Below, in pieces: positions 8,593 to 17,848 of a stretch of 64,000 nucleotides of DNA (position 1 is its first letter; each line of letters opens with the position of its first letter). This DNA is from Bradyrhizobium sp. in8p8. GTDB taxonomy: Bacteria; Pseudomonadota; Alphaproteobacteria; Rhizobiales; Xanthobacteraceae. The stretch is taken from assembly GCF_000426845.1 (NCBI RefSeq), contig NZ_AUGD01000002.1:310001-374000 (forward strand), given 5' to 3'. The position numbers and the translations under genes were made by a program. Under the pieces are notes generated by a model, which was given only the letters and a program-made list of their open reading frames with translations, ran no database searches and was not told where the DNA came from.

Positions 8593-10113
8593 ATGTCCTT
8601 CTCAGATCTCGGACTGTCCGAAAAAGTCCTCGCCGCAGTAGCGGCCACCGGTTACACCACCCCTACCCCCATCCAGGAACAGGCGATTCCCCACGTCCTC
8701 GCACGCAAGGACGTGCTCGGCATCGCCCAGACCGGCACCGGCAAGACCGCGGCCTTCGTGCTGCCGATGCTCACCATTCTCGAGAAAGGCAGAGCCCGGG
8801 CGCGCATGCCGCGCACGCTGATCCTCGAGCCGACCCGCGAGCTCGCGGCCCAGGTGAAGGAAAACTTCGACCGCTACGGCGCCGGCCAAAAGCTCAACGT
8901 CGCCCTCTTGATCGGCGGTGTCTCTTTCGGTGATCAGGACGCCAAGCTGATGCGCGGCGTCGACGTGCTGATCGCAACCCCGGGCCGCCTGCTCGATCAC
9001 ACCGAGCGCGGCGGCCTCTTGCTCACCGGCGTCGAGCTGCTCGTCATCGACGAGGCCGACCGCATGCTGGACATGGGCTTCATTCCCGACATCGAACGCA
9101 TCTGCAAGCTCGTCCCGTTCACCCGGCAGACCCTGTTCTTCACCGCGACCATGCCGCCGGAAATCCGGCGCATCACCGAAACCTTCCTGCATAATCCGCA
9201 GAAGGTCGAGGTCTCCAAGCCCGCCACGACGGCCGTAACCGTGACGCAGGCGCAGGTGCCCGCCGGACGCGAGGCGCACGAGAAGCGCGAGTTGCTGCGC
9301 CGCCTGCTGCGCGACGCCAAGGATCTCAAGAACGCGATCATCTTCTGCAATCGCAAGCGCGAAGTCGCCATCGTTCACAAATCGCTTCAGAAGCACGGCT
9401 TCAGCGTCGGCGCCCTGCACGGCGACATGGATCAGTCGGCCCGTACCGCGGCGCTCGAACAGTTCCGCAGGGGTGAACTGCCGCTCCTGGTCGCCTCCGA
9501 CGTCGCAGCGCGCGGCCTCGACATTCCCGAGGTCAGCCACGTCTTCAACTTTGACGTTCCCCATCACGCCGACGATTACGTCCACCGCATCGGCCGCACC
9601 GGCCGCGCCGGCCGTACCGGCACCGCAATCTCGATCGTGACCCCGCTCGACCAGAAATCGATGGCAGCGATCGAAAAGCTGATCGGCCAGAGCATTCCGC
9701 GGGTCGAAGGCGATTACGAAGCCCCGGCCGAGCCCTCCGAGGCAAGCGAGCGTCCCCGCGAGCAGCGCGGCCGCGAACGTTCACGTGGCGGGCGTGGCAA
9801 GCCGCAGCGCGGCCGGGATCGTGAACGCAGCCACGAGCCGCGCGAGGCCCGGGGCGAGGCAAGAATTTCTTCGGAACCAAGACATTCTTCCGAATCAAGG
9901 AGCTCGTCGGAGTCGCGCCAGCTCGCCGAGCCAAGGCATCGATCCGACGACAAGCGTCGGGCGGACACACGCCAGCAGGCCAGTACGGCGCACGTGCCCT
10001 CGATCGGCCGTCCCGAGCCGCGCCGCCAGCGCGAAGTCGATACCGAGCCGGGCGATCACTCGCATCTGCCGGCGTTTCTGCTGCGGCCGGTTCGCTCCCC
10101 TGCGGGAGCCTGA
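8593..10113 (+). CDS. DEAD-box ATP-dependent RNA helicase, RhlE-like
   Basis: ATG at 8593 (MSFSDLGLSEKVL) is the family-typical start; the upstream extension of the open frame is leader. The 506-residue protein shows all DEAD-box motifs: Q motif PTPIQEQAIP, motif I AQTGTGKTAAF, Ia PTRELAAQ, II DEAD in VIDEADRMLDMGF, III SATM-type FTATM, and the helicase-C motifs VASDVAARGLDIPEV and HRIGRTGRAGRTG. A basic, Arg/Glu/Ser-rich tail of about 120 residues (from residue 385) resembles the RNA-binding tails of RhlE. The likely role is RNA remodelling in ribosome assembly or mRNA decay; RNase E is encoded elsewhere in this window. Confidence 0.93.
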   Translation: MSFSDLGLSEKVLAAVAATGYTTPTPIQEQAIPHVLARKDVLGIAQTGTGKTAAFVLPMLTILEKGRARARMPRTLILEPTRELAAQVKENFDRYGAGQKLNVALLIGGVSFGDQDAKLMRGVDVLIATPGRLLDHTERGGLLLTGVELLVIDEADRMLDMGFIPDIERICKLVPFTRQTLFFTATMPPEIRRITETFLHNPQKVEVSKPATTAVTVTQAQVPAGREAHEKRELLRRLLRDAKDLKNAIIFCNRKREVAIVHKSLQKHGFSVGALHGDMDQSARTAALEQFRRGELPLLVASDVAARGLDIPEVSHVFNFDVPHHADDYVHRIGRTGRAGRTGTAISIVTPLDQKSMAAIEKLIGQSIPRVEGDYEAPAEPSEASERPREQRGRERSRGGRGKPQRGRDRERSHEPREARGEARISSEPRHSSESRSSSESRQLAEPRHRSDDKRRADTRQQASTAHVPSIGRPEPRRQREVDTEPGDHSHLPAFLLRPVRSPAGA

Positions 10114-10126
10114 GGCGCGACGCGTT

Positions 10127-10165
10127 CCGGGTTTCGGTTGAGCGAACCCGGCACACAATTTTTTG
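10127..10165 (+). terminator. Probable terminator after the helicase gene
   Basis: CCGGGTT (10127-10133) pairs with AACCCGG (10145-10151). A run of six T follows after a short CACACAA linker. The loop is 11 bases and the T run is slightly distant, so it is a moderate candidate. Confidence 0.45.
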
Positions 10166-10278
10166 GACGCAGTCGTGCACGTAAATTTACGGGGCGTTCA
10201 CGATCGTCCATTAGCCTACGACCATAGTTTAAGTATTGCTACGGTCGATGGCGCGCCGACCGCTGTGGGGTATGTTCC

Positions 10279-11346
10279 GTGATCAAGGTGCTCGACGAAC
10301 ACGAACGCACGATGGCGTTCGCCGAGGTGGCGCTCGGTCAGATCCGATCGCTTCGGCAGACGGCAATTCCCCGCAATTACGAGATCTGGTACGTCTACGC
10401 CACCGGCTACAATGCTCCGCTCAACAAGATCATCAACGAGACGCTGGCGCGCAGCGGCAAGCTGACCGAGGCCGATCTCGAGCAGATCTACGAGACCTAT
10501 CTCTCCCACATCAAGACCACCGACCGCATCGACAAGGTTGGCGCGCGCGTCATCGGCGAGATCGACGACGTCATGAAGGTCTTGGGCGATGCCCTCGGCA
10601 TGACCGGCGCCTATGATGCCAACCTGTCGGGCGCCACCGAAGAACTGTCGTCTGCCAAGAGCCGCGAGCAGGTCAAGGCGATCGTCGAGGCGCTGCTGCG
10701 CTCGACCAGCGAGATGCGCGAAGCCAACAAGGCGCTGGAAGACCGGCTGACGCTGTCGAAGAACGAGATCAGCAATCTCCAGCAGAGCCTCGAAGCGATC
10801 CGCGCCGAGAGCCTGACCGATCCGCTCACGGGCCTCGGCAACCGGAAATATTTCGACCGCATGATCGGCATGGCCGTGCAGGGCGCACTCGCCTCGGGCG
10901 AGCCGCTGTCGCTGCTGCTGTTCGACATCGATCACTTCAAGTCGTTCAACGATTCCTACGGCCATCTCACCGGCGATCAGGTGCTGCGGCTGGTCGGCCT
11001 CTCGCTGAAGCAGACCATCAAGGGCCAGGACATCACCGCCCGCTATGGCGGCGAGGAATTCGCGGTCGTCCTGCCCAATACGACGCTACGCCAGGCGCTC
11101 ACGGTGGCCGACCACATCCGCCGCGCTGTGATGGCGAAAGAGCTGAAGAAGAAATCGACCGGCGAGATCCTCGGCCGGGTCACGATCTCCGTCGGCGTCT
11201 CGCTGCTGAAAGAGGGCGACGACACCGACGCGCTGATCGAGCGCGCGGATGCCTGCCTCTATGCCGCCAAGCGCAACGGCCGCAACCGCGTCATCTGCGA
11301 ATCCGATCCGGAATACGCGGCCGAGACGCACACCCGGGTGGCGTGA
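10279..11346 (+). CDS. Diguanylate cyclase (GGDEF domain)
   Basis: A 355-residue soluble protein starting at GTG 10279. The N-terminal 175 residues are helical with a coiled coil (about 115-180) leading into SLTDPLTGLGNRKYF, the usual hinge into a GGDEF domain. The active site ARYGGEEF and the Mg/GTP segment FDIDHFKSFNDSYGH are intact, so it should make cyclic-di-GMP. The inhibitory I-site RxxD five residues upstream of the GGEEF is replaced by KGQD, so product inhibition through this site is probably lost. There is no membrane segment; the input is probably a protein partner sensed by the N-terminal region. Confidence 0.92.
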   Translation: MIKVLDEHERTMAFAEVALGQIRSLRQTAIPRNYEIWYVYATGYNAPLNKIINETLARSGKLTEADLEQIYETYLSHIKTTDRIDKVGARVIGEIDDVMKVLGDALGMTGAYDANLSGATEELSSAKSREQVKAIVEALLRSTSEMREANKALEDRLTLSKNEISNLQQSLEAIRAESLTDPLTGLGNRKYFDRMIGMAVQGALASGEPLSLLLFDIDHFKSFNDSYGHLTGDQVLRLVGLSLKQTIKGQDITARYGGEEFAVVLPNTTLRQALTVADHIRRAVMAKELKKKSTGEILGRVTISVGVSLLKEGDDTDALIERADACLYAAKRNGRNRVICESDPEYAAETHTRVA

Positions 11347-11409
11347 CATCTCGTCGGATGAGACCATGTAGCCTGAGCAAAGGCTACGGCGCCCACCAGC
11401 TCTCCAGCA

Positions 11410-11886
11410 TCACACTCTTGAACGACGCTTCCGCTTACGCTCTGCAAGCCTCGGCGCGCGAGTTGCTTTGTCCACCGGACCCGCCGTCGTCTTGGCAGCG
11501 TTCTTGGTCGGACGCTTCTTTGCAGCAGATTTCTTCGCCGCCGCCTTCTTCGCTTTTGGCTGCTTCTTCACCTTGGCGCGCCGGGCTGCGGCGAGTGCCG
11601 CCCTTGCCCATTGCGCAAGCTCCGTGGAATCGTCGAACAGGCGTGCGGGAAGCTCCCAGTAGGAGTTCACCATCACGGTTCTGGCGCGCGTCTGATACTG
11701 GAACGGCTTGGAGCCCTCGGCCTCGAAGTCCGGGATGGTCATCTCGTCGGCGCGGAAGAACAGGCCGGCACGCAGGGCCAGCGCGAAATTGACGCCGTCG
11801 GCGGAGATGCCGTAGCCGGAGAACATCTTGCGGATGGTGACGGGGCCGAAATCGGCGAACAGGTCGGTCAGGAATTCTCGGTCCAT
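11410..11886 (-). CDS. TfoX N-terminal domain protein with Lys/Ala-rich tail
   Basis: ATG at 11886 gives MDREFLTDLFADFGPVTIRK, the standard start of TfoX/Sxy N-domain proteins. The domain covers about residues 1-95 (KMFSGYGISADGVNFAL, then AEGSKPFQYQTRARTVMVNSY). The final 60 residues are a lysine/alanine-rich basic tail built of repeated KKAAAKK-like units, resembling histone H1 or Hc1-type tails that bind DNA. It lies 88 bases downstream of sufA on the same strand and may be at the end of the SUF transcript. The competence role known from gammaproteobacteria should not be assumed here. Confidence 0.85.
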   Translation of the reverse strand: MDREFLTDLFADFGPVTIRKMFSGYGISADGVNFALALRAGLFFRADEMTIPDFEAEGSKPFQYQTRARTVMVNSYWELPARLFDDSTELAQWARAALAAARRAKVKKQPKAKKAAAKKSAAKKRPTKNAAKTTAGPVDKATRAPRLAERKRKRRSRV

Positions 11887-11974
11887 CGGGGGTTTTCCTG
11901 CGCAAGCAAGCAAACCCTCATAGCATTCTCGTCAATGCGAGCGAAGCAGTCCATACGACCTCCGCGGAGGCGGT

Positions 11975-12376
11975 CTACCCGTCGATCTTGGCCGGCCGCA
12001 GCTCGACCGATTCGCCGCAACCGCAGGCGGAGATCTGGTTGGGATTGTTGAAGACGAACTGGGCCTGCATCTTGTCGGCCTTGTAGTCCATCTCGGTGCC
12101 GAGCAGGAACAGCACGGCCTTGGGATCGACCAGGATCTTCACGCCCTTGTCCTCGACGACCTCGTCGGTCGGGCGGATCTCGTGGGCGTATTCGACCGTG
12201 TACGACTGGCCGGCGCAGCCGCCATTCTTCACGCCGACACGCAGGCCGACGATCTCCGAGTCTGCACGTTGGGTCAGTTCGGTGATGCGCTGGGCAGCGG
12301 CATCCGTCAGCCGCATCACCTGCGGGCGCGGCCGCCGCGGCTTCGGAGTGGAGGATGCTGGTGTCACCTGGGTCAT
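11975..12376 (-). CDS. sufA: A-type iron-sulfur carrier SufA (HesB/IscA family)
   Basis: This 133-residue protein carries the three conserved cysteines of A-type carriers: one in VKNGGCAGQSY and two in the C-terminal SACGCGESVEL. It accepts or hands over clusters made on the SufBCD scaffold. The first 20 residues are a proline/arginine-rich extension beyond the usual about 107-residue core. It lies 49 bases downstream of sufT and is the last clear SUF gene of the operon. Confidence 0.93.
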   Translation of the reverse strand: MTQVTPASSTPKPRRPRPQVMRLTDAAAQRITELTQRADSEIVGLRVGVKNGGCAGQSYTVEYAHEIRPTDEVVEDKGVKILVDPKAVLFLLGTEMDYKADKMQAQFVFNNPNQISACGCGESVELRPAKIDG

Positions 12377-12425
12377 GTTGTTTATGTGGTCCGTTGCGGA
12401 GCGAATTCAATGCGGGCTGAGGCCG

Positions 12426-12797
12426 TCACCACATGTTGAGCACAAGGCGCGCCTCGTCGCTCATGCGTTCGGGGGACCACGGCGGCTCCCAGACGACCTT
12501 GACGTCGACCACGCCGACGCCCGGAACGCTGGCGACCGCGTTCTCGACCATGGTCGGCAGTTCGCCTGCGGCCGGGCAGTTGGGCGTCGTCAGAGTCATC
12601 AACACGTTGACCGAACGGTCGTCCTTGATCTCGACCTTGTAGATCAGGCCGAGTTCGTAGATGTCGGCGGGAATTTCCGGGTCGAACACGGTCTTGAGCC
12701 CCGCGATGATCTCGTTGGTGAGACGCTCGGTCTCCTCAGGCGGCAGCGCCGACTGGGTCTCCATCGGACTAGCTTTGACTTCGGCCGTGTCACTCAT
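12426..12797 (-). CDS. sufT: SUF-associated DUF59/MIP18-family protein SufT
   Basis: A 123-residue MIP18/PaaD-type protein: VFDPEIPADIYELGLIYKV is the DUF59 signature (DPE..P.), followed by MTLTTPNCPAAGELP with the conserved cysteine and the closing VVWEPPWSPERMSDEAR. SufT proteins help maturation of Fe-S proteins under iron stress. Its ATG overlaps the stop of sufS in an ATGA arrangement, so translation is coupled. The first 15-20 residues are variable, and the ATG twelve codons in is a possible alternative start. Confidence 0.93.
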   Translation of the reverse strand: MSDTAEVKASPMETQSALPPEETERLTNEIIAGLKTVFDPEIPADIYELGLIYKVEIKDDRSVNVLMTLTTPNCPAAGELPTMVENAVASVPGVGVVDVKVVWEPPWSPERMSDEARLVLNMW

Positions 12798-14041
12798 GCG
12801 AACAAATCCCGCGCCTTCAAAAGCGCCTGTGCCAGATGATCGACTTCTTCCCGCGTATTATACATGCCGAACGAGGCCCGGCATGTCGCGGTCACGTTGA
12901 ACCGCTCTAAAAGCGGCATCACGCAATGGGTGCCGGCGCGGACCGCGATGCCCTGACGGTCGATCACGGTGGCGACGTCATGAGCGTGCGCGCCCTTGAG
13001 CTCGAAGGAGATCACCGGCCCCTTGCCGCGCGCCGTGCCGATCAGCCGCAGCGAGTTGATCTCGCGCAGCCGCTCCTGGGCATAGGTGGTGAGATCGTGC
13101 TCGTGCGCGGCGATGCGCTCCTTGCCGATGGAGTTGACGTAATCGATGGCGGCGCCGAGGCCGACGGCTTCGACGATGGGCGGGGTTCCGGCCTCGAACT
13201 TGTGCGGGGGATCGCCATAAGTGATGACGTCGCGCGAGACCTCGCGGATCATCTCGCCGCCGCCATTGAACGGGCGCATTGCGACGAGGTGGTCGTACTT
13301 GGCCCAGAGCACGCCGATGCCGGTGGGGCCATAGACCTTGTGGCCGGTGAAGACGTAGAAATCGCAGCCGAGATCCTGGACGTCGACCGGTAGATGCACC
13401 GCGCCCTGGCTGCCGTCGACCAGCACGGGAATGCCGCGCGCATGCGCGATTCTGACGACGTCCTTGACCGGCACGATGGTGCCGAGCGCGTTCGACATCT
13501 GCGTGATCGCGACCAGCTTGGTCTTGGCCGTCAGCAGCTTTTCGAACTCGTCGATGAGGAAATTTCCCTCGTCATCGACCGGTGCCCATTTGATCACGGC
13601 ACCCTGACGCTCCCTGAGGAAGTGCCAGGGCACGATGTTGGAATGGTGCTCCATGATCGAGATGACGATCTCGCCGCCTTCTTTGATGTTCGGGCCACCC
13701 CAGGACGAGGCAACCAGATTGATGGCCTCGGTCGCGTTGCGGGTGAAGATCACTTCCTCGGTGCGGGGCGCGTTGATGAACTCCGCCACCTTGGTGCGGC
13801 CGCCCTCATAGGCTTCCGTCGCCGCATTGGCGAGGAAATGCAGGCCGCGATGCACGTTGGCGTACTCGCTCGTGTAAGCCTGCGTCATGCGATCGAGCAC
13901 CGACTGCGGCTTCTGTGCGGATGCGGCGTTATCGAGATAGACCAGATTCTTGCCGTAAACCTGCATGGCGAGCGCCGGGAAATCCTGGCGCACGCGCGCG
14001 ACGTCATAAGCGCCGTTCTTGACTGCCGGATGCGTGCTCAT
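12794..14041 (-). CDS. sufS: Cysteine desulfurase SufS (group II)
   Basis: A PLP-dependent enzyme of 415 residues that takes sulfur from cysteine as a persulfide. Visible are YLDNAASAQKP near residue 34, the PLP lysine in FTGHKVYGPTGIGVLW, and the group-II active-site loop RAGTHCVMPLLERF with its catalytic cysteine. Both ends overlap neighbours by four bases (sufD upstream, sufT downstream), which indicates coupled translation. It is cytosolic and donates sulfur to SufBCD, usually through SufE or SufU; no such partner is encoded in this operon. Confidence 0.95.
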   Translation of the reverse strand: MSTHPAVKNGAYDVARVRQDFPALAMQVYGKNLVYLDNAASAQKPQSVLDRMTQAYTSEYANVHRGLHFLANAATEAYEGGRTKVAEFINAPRTEEVIFTRNATEAINLVASSWGGPNIKEGGEIVISIMEHHSNIVPWHFLRERQGAVIKWAPVDDEGNFLIDEFEKLLTAKTKLVAITQMSNALGTIVPVKDVVRIAHARGIPVLVDGSQGAVHLPVDVQDLGCDFYVFTGHKVYGPTGIGVLWAKYDHLVAMRPFNGGGEMIREVSRDVITYGDPPHKFEAGTPPIVEAVGLGAAIDYVNSIGKERIAAHEHDLTTYAQERLREINSLRLIGTARGKGPVISFELKGAHAHDVATVIDRQGIAVRAGTHCVMPLLERFNVTATCRASFGMYNTREEVDHLAQALLKARDLFA

Positions 14042-15342
14042 GAGCGCCGCTCCAGCCAGCGCTCGGCCATGCCGATCACATGCTCGCGCAAGCCATCGTC
14101 GGCGATCTGCTCGATCGCCTCGCCGACGAAGGCCTGGATCAACAGCGCCTGGGCCTGCTTCTCCGGCAGGCCGCGGGCCTTCAGATAGAACAGGAGACTG
14201 TCGTCCAGCGCGCCGGCGGTGGCGCCGTGGCCGCAGGAGACGTCGTCGGCGAAGATCTCGAGCTCCGGCTTGTTGTCCGCCTCGGCTTCGTCGGAGAGCA
14301 GCAGCGCGCGGGTCATCATCTTGCCGTCGGTCTTCTGCGCGTCGGGACGGACGATGATGCGGCCCTGGAATACCGAATGGGCGCGATCGTCGATCACGGC
14401 GCGGAAGGTCTCGCGGCTGACGCAGTTCGGCACGGCATGGTCGACCACCAGCGTGGTGTCGCCGTGCTCGGTCTTTTTCAGGAGGTTCACGCCATTCACC
14501 GAGAGCTCGCTGCCCTCGCCCGCCAGCGTGATGAATCCCTGCAAACGGCTGACCGCGGCGCCGCTGGTCATGCTGAAGAGGTTCAGCTTGGTGTTGGCCC
14601 CGACCGTGATGAACTGCGACGTGATGTTCACCGCATCGGGCGCATCGTCCATCAGCCGGATATGCGCGACGTCGGCGTTGTCGCCGACCGAGACGATGAC
14701 GGCGTCATTGACCTGGTAGGCCTTCGCTTCCGCCGCCACAAAAGTCTCGACGATGGTGGCGCGAGCGCCCTTCCCGATCGCGACCCGCGAGCGGGTGAAG
14801 GCCGATGCCGACGCGGCAGTCGCGATGTGGATGATCTGGATCGGCGCGGACAATTGCGCGCCGTCAGCGATCGAGAGCACGACCCCGTCGGTCGCCATCG
14901 CGGCGTTCAGCGCGATCACCGCATCGGTGCTCGCGGTCTTCAGCAGGCCGGCATCCTTCTCCAGCGTCTCACGCAGGGTCTTGAAGCCTGCCTCGGGGGC
15001 GAGTGCCCTCACGTCGGACAGATCGGCCGCGAACACGCCGTCGACCAGCACCACCTTGCGGGCGCCCTCGATCGCATGCGCCTTCACCGCCTCCGCGGCG
15101 CGCTTCAGCGCGCCCGCATCGGGGATCGCTGCCAGGGGCAGAACCTCGCCGACCAGCGCGCGCAGATCGGTATACTTCCATTCCTCGATCCGGCGATGCG
15201 GCAGGCCGAGACGCTCATAGCTCTCGAATGCCTCGCGCCGCGCCGCGATCACTTCGGGCGAACCCGGCAGCCGGCCTTCGGCGCTGGCGAACAGATCGCT
15301 CACCGCGCGGCCACCTCCGGTCTTTGCCACAGCAACGTTCAT
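14038..15342 (-). CDS. sufD: Fe-S assembly scaffold protein SufD
   Basis: A 434-residue beta-helix protein of the SufB/SufD family. The C-terminal half has the family core, including SCGHGATAGALDDSLLFYLKARG and the ending ALLIQAFVGEAIEQI. ATG at 15342 (MNVAVAKTGGG) is preferred over TTG three codons upstream, because an AAGGA lies nine bases before it but almost touches the TTG. SufD forms the SufBC2D complex in which de novo clusters are built. It overlaps sufS by four bases and begins 12 bases after sufC. Confidence 0.95.
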   Translation of the reverse strand: MNVAVAKTGGGRAVSDLFASAEGRLPGSPEVIAARREAFESYERLGLPHRRIEEWKYTDLRALVGEVLPLAAIPDAGALKRAAEAVKAHAIEGARKVVLVDGVFAADLSDVRALAPEAGFKTLRETLEKDAGLLKTASTDAVIALNAAMATDGVVLSIADGAQLSAPIQIIHIATAASASAFTRSRVAIGKGARATIVETFVAAEAKAYQVNDAVIVSVGDNADVAHIRLMDDAPDAVNITSQFITVGANTKLNLFSMTSGAAVSRLQGFITLAGEGSELSVNGVNLLKKTEHGDTTLVVDHAVPNCVSRETFRAVIDDRAHSVFQGRIIVRPDAQKTDGKMMTRALLLSDEAEADNKPELEIFADDVSCGHGATAGALDDSLLFYLKARGLPEKQAQALLIQAFVGEAIEQIADDGLREHVIGMAERWLERRS

Positions 15343-15354
15343 TGCAACCAATCC

Positions 15355-16107
15355 TTACGCGGCCTCGAATTGCGCGTAGCCGGACGCTTCCAGCTCCAGC
15401 GCCAATTCCTTGCCGCCGCTCTTCACCACGCGCCCCCTCGACATCACATGCACGACGTCGGGCACGATGTAGTTCAGAAGCCGCTGATAGTGGGTGATGA
15501 CGACCATCGAACGCTTGGGCGAACGCAGCGCGTTGACGCCGTCGGCCGCAATGCGCAGCGCATCGATGTCGAGGCCCGAATCCATCTCGTCGAGGATGCA
15601 CAGGCTCGGCTCGAACAGCGCCATCTGCAGCACCTCGTTGCGCTTCTTCTCGCCGCCGGAGAAGCCGACATTGACGCCGCGCTTGAGCATGTCCTGCGGG
15701 ATGTTCAACGATTTCGAGACTTCCCGGACCTTCTTCAGGAAGTCGGGCGTCGAATATTCGCTCTCGCCACGCGCCTTGCGCTGCGCGTTGAGCGCGGTGC
15801 GCAGGAAGTTCATGGTGGCGACGCCGGGAATCTCGACCGGATACTGGAACGCCAGGAACACGCCCTTCGCGGCGCGCTCGTCCGGCTCCATCTCCAGGAG
15901 GTCCTCGCCTTTGAAAAGGATTTGGCCGTCGGTGACTTCATAGCCGGGCTTGCCGGCGATGACGTGCGAGAGCGTCGACTTGCCGGAGCCGTTCGGCCCC
16001 ATGATCGCGTGCACCTCGCCCTCGTTCACGGTCAGCGTCAACCCGTGGAGGATCTCACGCTCCTCGACACGAACCTTGAGGTCTTTCACTTCAAGCAAAG
16101 CCATCAT
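15355..16107 (-). CDS. sufC: Fe-S assembly ATPase SufC
   Basis: An ABC-type ATPase of 250 residues: Walker A GPNGSGKST (about residue 37), Q-loop region AFQYPVEIPG, ABC signature FSGGEKKRNE, Walker B LCILDEMDSGLD, and switch histidine in VVITHYQRLL. It powers conformational change of SufBD. Two adjacent ATG codons (16107 and 16104) are possible starts; the difference is one residue. The spacer towards sufB is 131 bases and holds a REP-like element, unlike the tight spacing elsewhere in the operon. Confidence 0.95.
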   Translation of the reverse strand: MMALLEVKDLKVRVEEREILHGLTLTVNEGEVHAIMGPNGSGKSTLSHVIAGKPGYEVTDGQILFKGEDLLEMEPDERAAKGVFLAFQYPVEIPGVATMNFLRTALNAQRKARGESEYSTPDFLKKVREVSKSLNIPQDMLKRGVNVGFSGGEKKRNEVLQMALFEPSLCILDEMDSGLDIDALRIAADGVNALRSPKRSMVVITHYQRLLNYIVPDVVHVMSRGRVVKSGGKELALELEASGYAQFEAA

Positions 16108-16121
16108 GTTTTTCCATCTAT

Positions 16122-16232
16122 CCCCTCATCCCAGGGAGCGCCGAAGGCGCGTCTCGAAGGATTGAGGCCAACAATCTTTCCGGTAATCCATCCTTCGAGA
16201 CGACCGCGTTCCGCGGCCTCTTCAGGACGAGG
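16122..16232. repeat. REP/BIME-like palindromic pair between sufB and sufC
   Basis: Two modules lie head to head. CGTCTCGAAGGAT (16150-16162) is exactly inverted as ATCCTTCGAGACG (16190-16202). Each module continues outward into its own hairpin: GCGCC-GAA-GGCGC at 16138-16150 on the left and an imperfect CCGCG/CGCGG hairpin near 16204-16215 on the right. Outer ends read CCCCTCATCC and AGGACGAGG. To my knowledge this matches an interspersed repeat of Bradyrhizobium and Rhodopseudomonas chromosomes. It may protect mRNA or separate expression of sufB from sufC. Confidence 0.75.
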
Positions 16233-16238
16233 CCGGTG

Positions 16239-17735
16239 CTAGCCGACCGACCCTTCGAGCGAGATCGAGATCAGCTTCTGCGCTTCCACCGCGAACTCCA
16301 TCGGCAGCTGCTGCAGCACGTCCTTGACGAAGCCGTTGACGACGAGGCCGACCGCCTCTTCCTGGCTGAGCCCGCGCTGGATGCAGTAGAACAGCACGTC
16401 CTCGGAGATCTTCGAGGTCGTCGCCTCGTGCTCGAACGTCGCCGACGAGTTCTTGGCCTCGATGTAGGGCACGGTGTGCGCGCCGCATTTGTCGCCGATC
16501 AGCAGCGAATCGCAGGCGGTGAAGTTGCGCGCCCCGGTCGCCTTGCGGTGCGCGGTGACCAGGCCGCGATAGGTGTTCTGCGACCTGCCGGCGGCGATGC
16601 CCTTGGAGATGATCCGGCTCGACGTGTTCTTGCCGAGATGGATCATCTTGGTGCCGCTATCGACCTGCTGGAAGCCGTTCGAGATCGCGATCGAGTAGAA
16701 CTCGCCGCGCGAATTGTCGCCGCGCAGGATGCAGCTCGGATACTTCCAGGTGATGGCGGAGCCGGTCTCGACCTGGGTCCAGGAGATCTTGGAGTTGGCG
16801 CCGCGGCAGTCGCCACGCTTGGTGACGAAATTATAGATGCCGCCCTTGCCTTCCGAATTGCCGGGATACCAGTTCTGCACGGTCGAGTACTTGATCTCGG
16901 CATCGTCGAGCGCCACGAGCTCGACCACGGCGGCATGCAACTGGTTCTCGTCACGCTGCGGCGCGGTGCAACCTTCGAGATAGGAGACGTAGGAGCCCTT
17001 GTCGGCAATGATCAGCGTGCGCTCGAACTGGCCGGTGTTGCGCTCGTTGATGCGGAAATAGGTCGACAGTTCCATCGGGCAGCGCACGCCCGGCGGCACG
17101 TAGACGAACGAGCCGTCGGAAAAGACCGCCGAGTTCAGCGTGGCGTAGAAGTTGTCGGAGGTCGGCACCACCGAGCCCAGATATTTCTGCACCAGTTCGG
17201 GATGCTCGCGGATCGCTTCCGAGATCGGCATGAAGATCACGCCAGCCTTCTTCAGCTCGGCCTTGAAGGTGGTCGCAACCGAGACCGAGTCGAAGACAGC
17301 ATCGACCGCGATCTTGCGGCGGGCCGGGTCCTCCTCGCCAGGCTTGGGCTCGACGCCTTCGAGCATGGCCACTTCCCGCAACGGGATGCCGAGCTTCTCG
17401 TAGGTCTTCAGGATCTCCGGATCGATCTCGTCCAGCGAGGAGACCGTCTTCTTCGGCTTCGGCGCCGCGTAATAATAGAGATCCTGGAAATCGATCTTTG
17501 GATAGTCGACGCGCGCCCAGGTCGGCTCCTGCATGGTCAGCCAGCGCCGATAGGCCTCAAGCCGCCACTGGAGCATCCAGGCGGGTTCGTTCTTCTTCTC
17601 GGAGATAAACTTGACGGTCTCCTCCGACAGTCCCTTGGGGGCCTTGTCGGACTCGATCAGGGTCTCAAACCCATAACGATACTGGTCGACGTCGATGCGC
17701 TTCACGCGCTCGACCGTCTCTTGTACGGCTGGCAT
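16239..17735 (-). CDS. sufB: Fe-S assembly scaffold protein SufB
   Basis: A 498-residue protein starting at ATG 17735 with GGAGG at a proper distance; an in-frame ATG eight codons upstream is less good. It shows the family motifs [30 protein letters not shown], and the cluster-building region around [19 protein letters not shown] with the conserved cysteine, plus the C-terminal [18 protein letters not shown]. SufB is the main scaffold on which clusters are built with SufC and SufD. It is located between the first desulfurase gene (113 bases upstream) and sufC. Confidence 0.96.
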   Translation of the reverse strand: MPAVQETVERVKRIDVDQYRYGFETLIESDKAPKGLSEETVKFISEKKNEPAWMLQWRLEAYRRWLTMQEPTWARVDYPKIDFQDLYYYAAPKPKKTVSSLDEIDPEILKTYEKLGIPLREVAMLEGVEPKPGEEDPARRKIAVDAVFDSVSVATTFKAELKKAGVIFMPISEAIREHPELVQKYLGSVVPTSDNFYATLNSAVFSDGSFVYVPPGVRCPMELSTYFRINERNTGQFERTLIIADKGSYVSYLEGCTAPQRDENQLHAAVVELVALDDAEIKYSTVQNWYPGNSEGKGGIYNFVTKRGDCRGANSKISWTQVETGSAITWKYPSCILRGDNSRGEFYSIAISNGFQQVDSGTKMIHLGKNTSSRIISKGIAAGRSQNTYRGLVTAHRKATGARNFTACDSLLIGDKCGAHTVPYIEAKNSSATFEHEATTSKISEDVLFYCIQRGLSQEEAVGLVVNGFVKDVLQQLPMEFAVEAQKLISISLEGSVG

Positions 17736-17848
17736 TCCATCCTCCGCTCGCGGTTTCAAGGACCGCGGTGGATCAAACTCGGACGAGTATTACGATATTT
17801 CACTGCGGAAAGCACGGGCTTAGAACCGTTCAAGCCGTGTTTCGTCGC

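Noticed and set aside
11368..11387. GTAGCCT hairpin after the diguanylate cyclase
   Set aside because: A 7-bp stem with no T run; too weak to call a terminator.
14080..16242. 720-residue plus-strand open frame over sufD and sufC
   Set aside because: Antisense shadow; sufD and sufC on the minus strand have complete family motifs.
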